6,742 bases of DNA from Spirochaetales bacterium (GTDB lineage: Bacteria; Spirochaetota; Spirochaetia; Sphaerochaetales; Sphaerochaetaceae), in contig JAGBRG010000257.1 of NCBI GenBank assembly GCA_017632495.1, forward strand, positions 1 to 6,742. Direction: 5' to 3'. Position 1 is the stretch's first letter, and each line of letters begins with the position of its first letter. The translations under genes and the position numbers were made by a program. This document shows positions 5,697 through 6,742 of this stretch, one piece after another. The notes under the pieces are model-generated. The model was not told the origin of the DNA and did not search any database. It saw nothing but the letters and a program-made list of their open reading frames with translations.

Positions 5697-6299
5697 ATGG
5701 ACAGTCTTTTTTCATACAAAGCCACAGATTCCTTCCTCCACAGGACCCCTGCTTTGATAAAACTTCTGTTTCTATTTGCCGTACCCGTTACGGTCATGCT
5801 TACATCCATAAAAGTCTGCCTTGTTCTAATCGCTGCAATTGCTCTTATTGCGATTTTAGGAAAAATCAGAGTGCGGGACTTTCTCAGAGACCAGAAGCCC
5901 GTTTTCTTCTACTCTCTGATGATAGTGGTTCTTGATGCTCTGACTTTCCTTCTTTTTGATAAAAATCAGAGCATTGTCACAACAAGAAGCCTTCATATGA
6001 TTCTTCGCCTTCTGTGCGCCATGGAGGCTACTTCTGTTTTCTTCAGAACAACTAGCTCCTTTGAAATCAGAGAGGCCATTTCCTTCGGCCATCCGAATAA
6101 TCCCGTTTCAGATACCTTCGCACTTTTTCTGAGTTTTCTTCCCCAGGTTTTCGAAACCTGGACACAGCTGGAACTTGCCTACAGATCAAGAGGCGGAAAA
6201 AACGGACCCATGAAGGTTCTGAGGCTCTTTCCGCTTCTGATTACGATGAGTATGAAGAAAGCAGGAACAACCTATCTGGCTTTACTCAACAGAAGCTGA
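5697..6299 (+). CDS. bioN: ECF transporter transmembrane component EcfT (BioN/CbiQ family)
   Basis: Membrane subunit that links the ATPase to the biotin-binding BioY. It has 200 residues. Hydrophobic spans lie at about 20-36, 40-55, 70-88, near 100-117 and in the C-terminal part at 140-152 and 175-195. The cytoplasmic coupling region is at 118-130 (SSFEIREAIS) and 158-170, the latter with the ARG-type motif A161-Y-R-S-R165-G166 that contacts the ATPases in this family. The charged N-terminus (HRTPALIKLL) also fits, where relatives have a D-P-R-T-K-like stretch. ATG 5697 has GGAG five bases upstream and starts one base after the ATPase gene's final stop. A longer in-frame start at 5631 would lie inside the ATPase gene and add an unconserved 22 residues. 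The frame is intact, so this gene shows no decay even though the ATPase before it is interrupted. Confidence 0.92.
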   Translation: MDSLFSYKATDSFLHRTPALIKLLFLFAVPVTVMLTSIKVCLVLIAAIALIAILGKIRVRDFLRDQKPVFFYSLMIVVLDALTFLLFDKNQSIVTTRSLHMILRLLCAMEATSVFFRTTSSFEIREAISFGHPNNPVSDTFALFLSFLPQVFETWTQLELAYRSRGGKNGPMKVLRLFPLLITMSMKKAGTTYLALLNRS

Positions 6300-6331
6300 T
6301 GTGGTATTTTTTGTAGACTAGGATTTATGAA

Positions 6332-6742
6332 ATGAAAGCGAAAAAAGCGTTTCAGAATTATATGAATTCCATAAGCGAGGAGGACAAATCCCGCGTCAAG
6401 CTCTTTCTTAAGGGCTACTGGGAGCACTGCGACCTTCCCGCCGCCGAGGTGAAGCTTCTGACAGGCGATGCCAAAGCCGCATTGATGTACCTTACAGGCA
6501 CAGGATTATCTGTCGAGGAAGCATCTAAAAGGCTTTCCAGTGAAAACCTCGGAGGCTTTTATGCCCACAAGGCCATTTCATGGTATCCCCTTGATGATGC
6601 TGCCAAGGTCTATCCTCTTTCAATCAAATCCGGCAAGATGCCAATTTTCAGACTCAGCTGCTACCTGAAAGACGATGTTGTTCCTGAAATTCTTCAGATC
6701 GCACTTGATTTTACCATCAAGCGCTTTCCCAGCTTTGCCACA
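6332..6742 (+). CDS. Condensation/alcohol-acetyltransferase-like protein, N-terminal part, cut by the window edge
   Basis: 137 codons are visible with no stop before the edge. The ATG has AGGA eight bases upstream. Residues ~83-137 (AISWYPLDDAAKVYPLS, then FRLSCYLKDDV, then a helix ending TIKRFPSFAT) resemble the start of the condensation-like proteins often annotated 'alcohol acetyltransferase' in clostridia and spirochaetes (WYPLDNAAKIYP...FRLS...RFPSFA). These belong to the CAT/BAHD-like fold. Their HHxxxD motif would lie outside the window, so activity cannot be judged. In relatives as I recall them the protein starts near WYPLD; here about 84 extra residues precede it. They are rich in helix-forming residues (EEDKSRVKLFLKGYW, DAKAALMYLTGTGLSVEEASKRL) and I do not recognise them. 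The gene lies 32 bases after ecfT with no terminator between, so it may be co-transcribed with the biotin operon, though no functional link is evident. Confidence 0.65.
   Translation, partial: MKAKKAFQNYMNSISEEDKSRVKLFLKGYWEHCDLPAAEVKLLTGDAKAALMYLTGTGLSVEEASKRLSSENLGGFYAHKAISWYPLDDAAKVYPLSIKSGKMPIFRLSCYLKDDVVPEILQIALDFTIKRFPSFAT

Noticed and set aside
5360..5809. Minus-strand open frame of 149 residues across the ATPase/ecfT junction
   Set aside because: Antisense to two clear coding regions and shows no recognisable features.

Overview
The window looks like ordinary chromosomal DNA from a bacterium with an outer membrane. A spirochaete (Treponema/Sphaerochaeta-like) or a related gut anaerobe is my best guess. 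The guess rests on three things: a small secreted beta-barrel-like protein ending in phenylalanine, a compact bioY-ATPase-EcfT biotin locus, and a condensation-like protein of a type I associate with spirochaetes and clostridia. It is inference from remembered families, not a proven placement.

Left part (1-4295), all on the minus strand. Read in the direction of transcription, the order is nadE (glutamine-dependent NAD synthetase), a small exported outer-membrane-like protein with its own strong terminator, a 96-residue single-span membrane protein, and the first 438 codons of polA (DNA polymerase I), which runs off the left edge. The 5' nuclease domain of PolA keeps all its metal ligands. 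The part of the 3'-5' exonuclease domain that is visible has lost key acidic residues.

Right part (4405-6742), all on the plus strand and divergent from nadE. It holds a tight three-gene biotin transporter operon: bioY (substrate-binding S component), a bioM/cbiO-like ATPase and an EcfT/BioN transmembrane component. An unidentified condensation/acyltransferase-like gene follows and runs off the right edge. The ATPase gene has an in-frame TAA at codon 160, directly after the D-loop. The same frame then continues intact for 79 more codons, through the H-loop, to a normal stop one base before ecfT. This is either a recent nonsense mutation, a sequence error or a suppressed stop.

The second notable pattern is transcriptional. 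In nadE, the small membrane-protein gene and polA, a good -10 hexamer (TACAAT, TACAAT, TATAAT) ends only 7-8 bases before the ATG, and there is no Shine-Dalgarno sequence. In nadE and polA the start is fixed by an upstream in-frame stop. These genes look as if they are transcribed as leaderless mRNAs, while the other genes in the window have ordinary ribosome binding sites.

No stretch longer than 300 bases lacks a gene; the largest gaps are 2292-2390 and 4296-4404. I saw no tRNA, rRNA, CRISPR array or insertion sequence. I found no strong candidate for a wholly new system.
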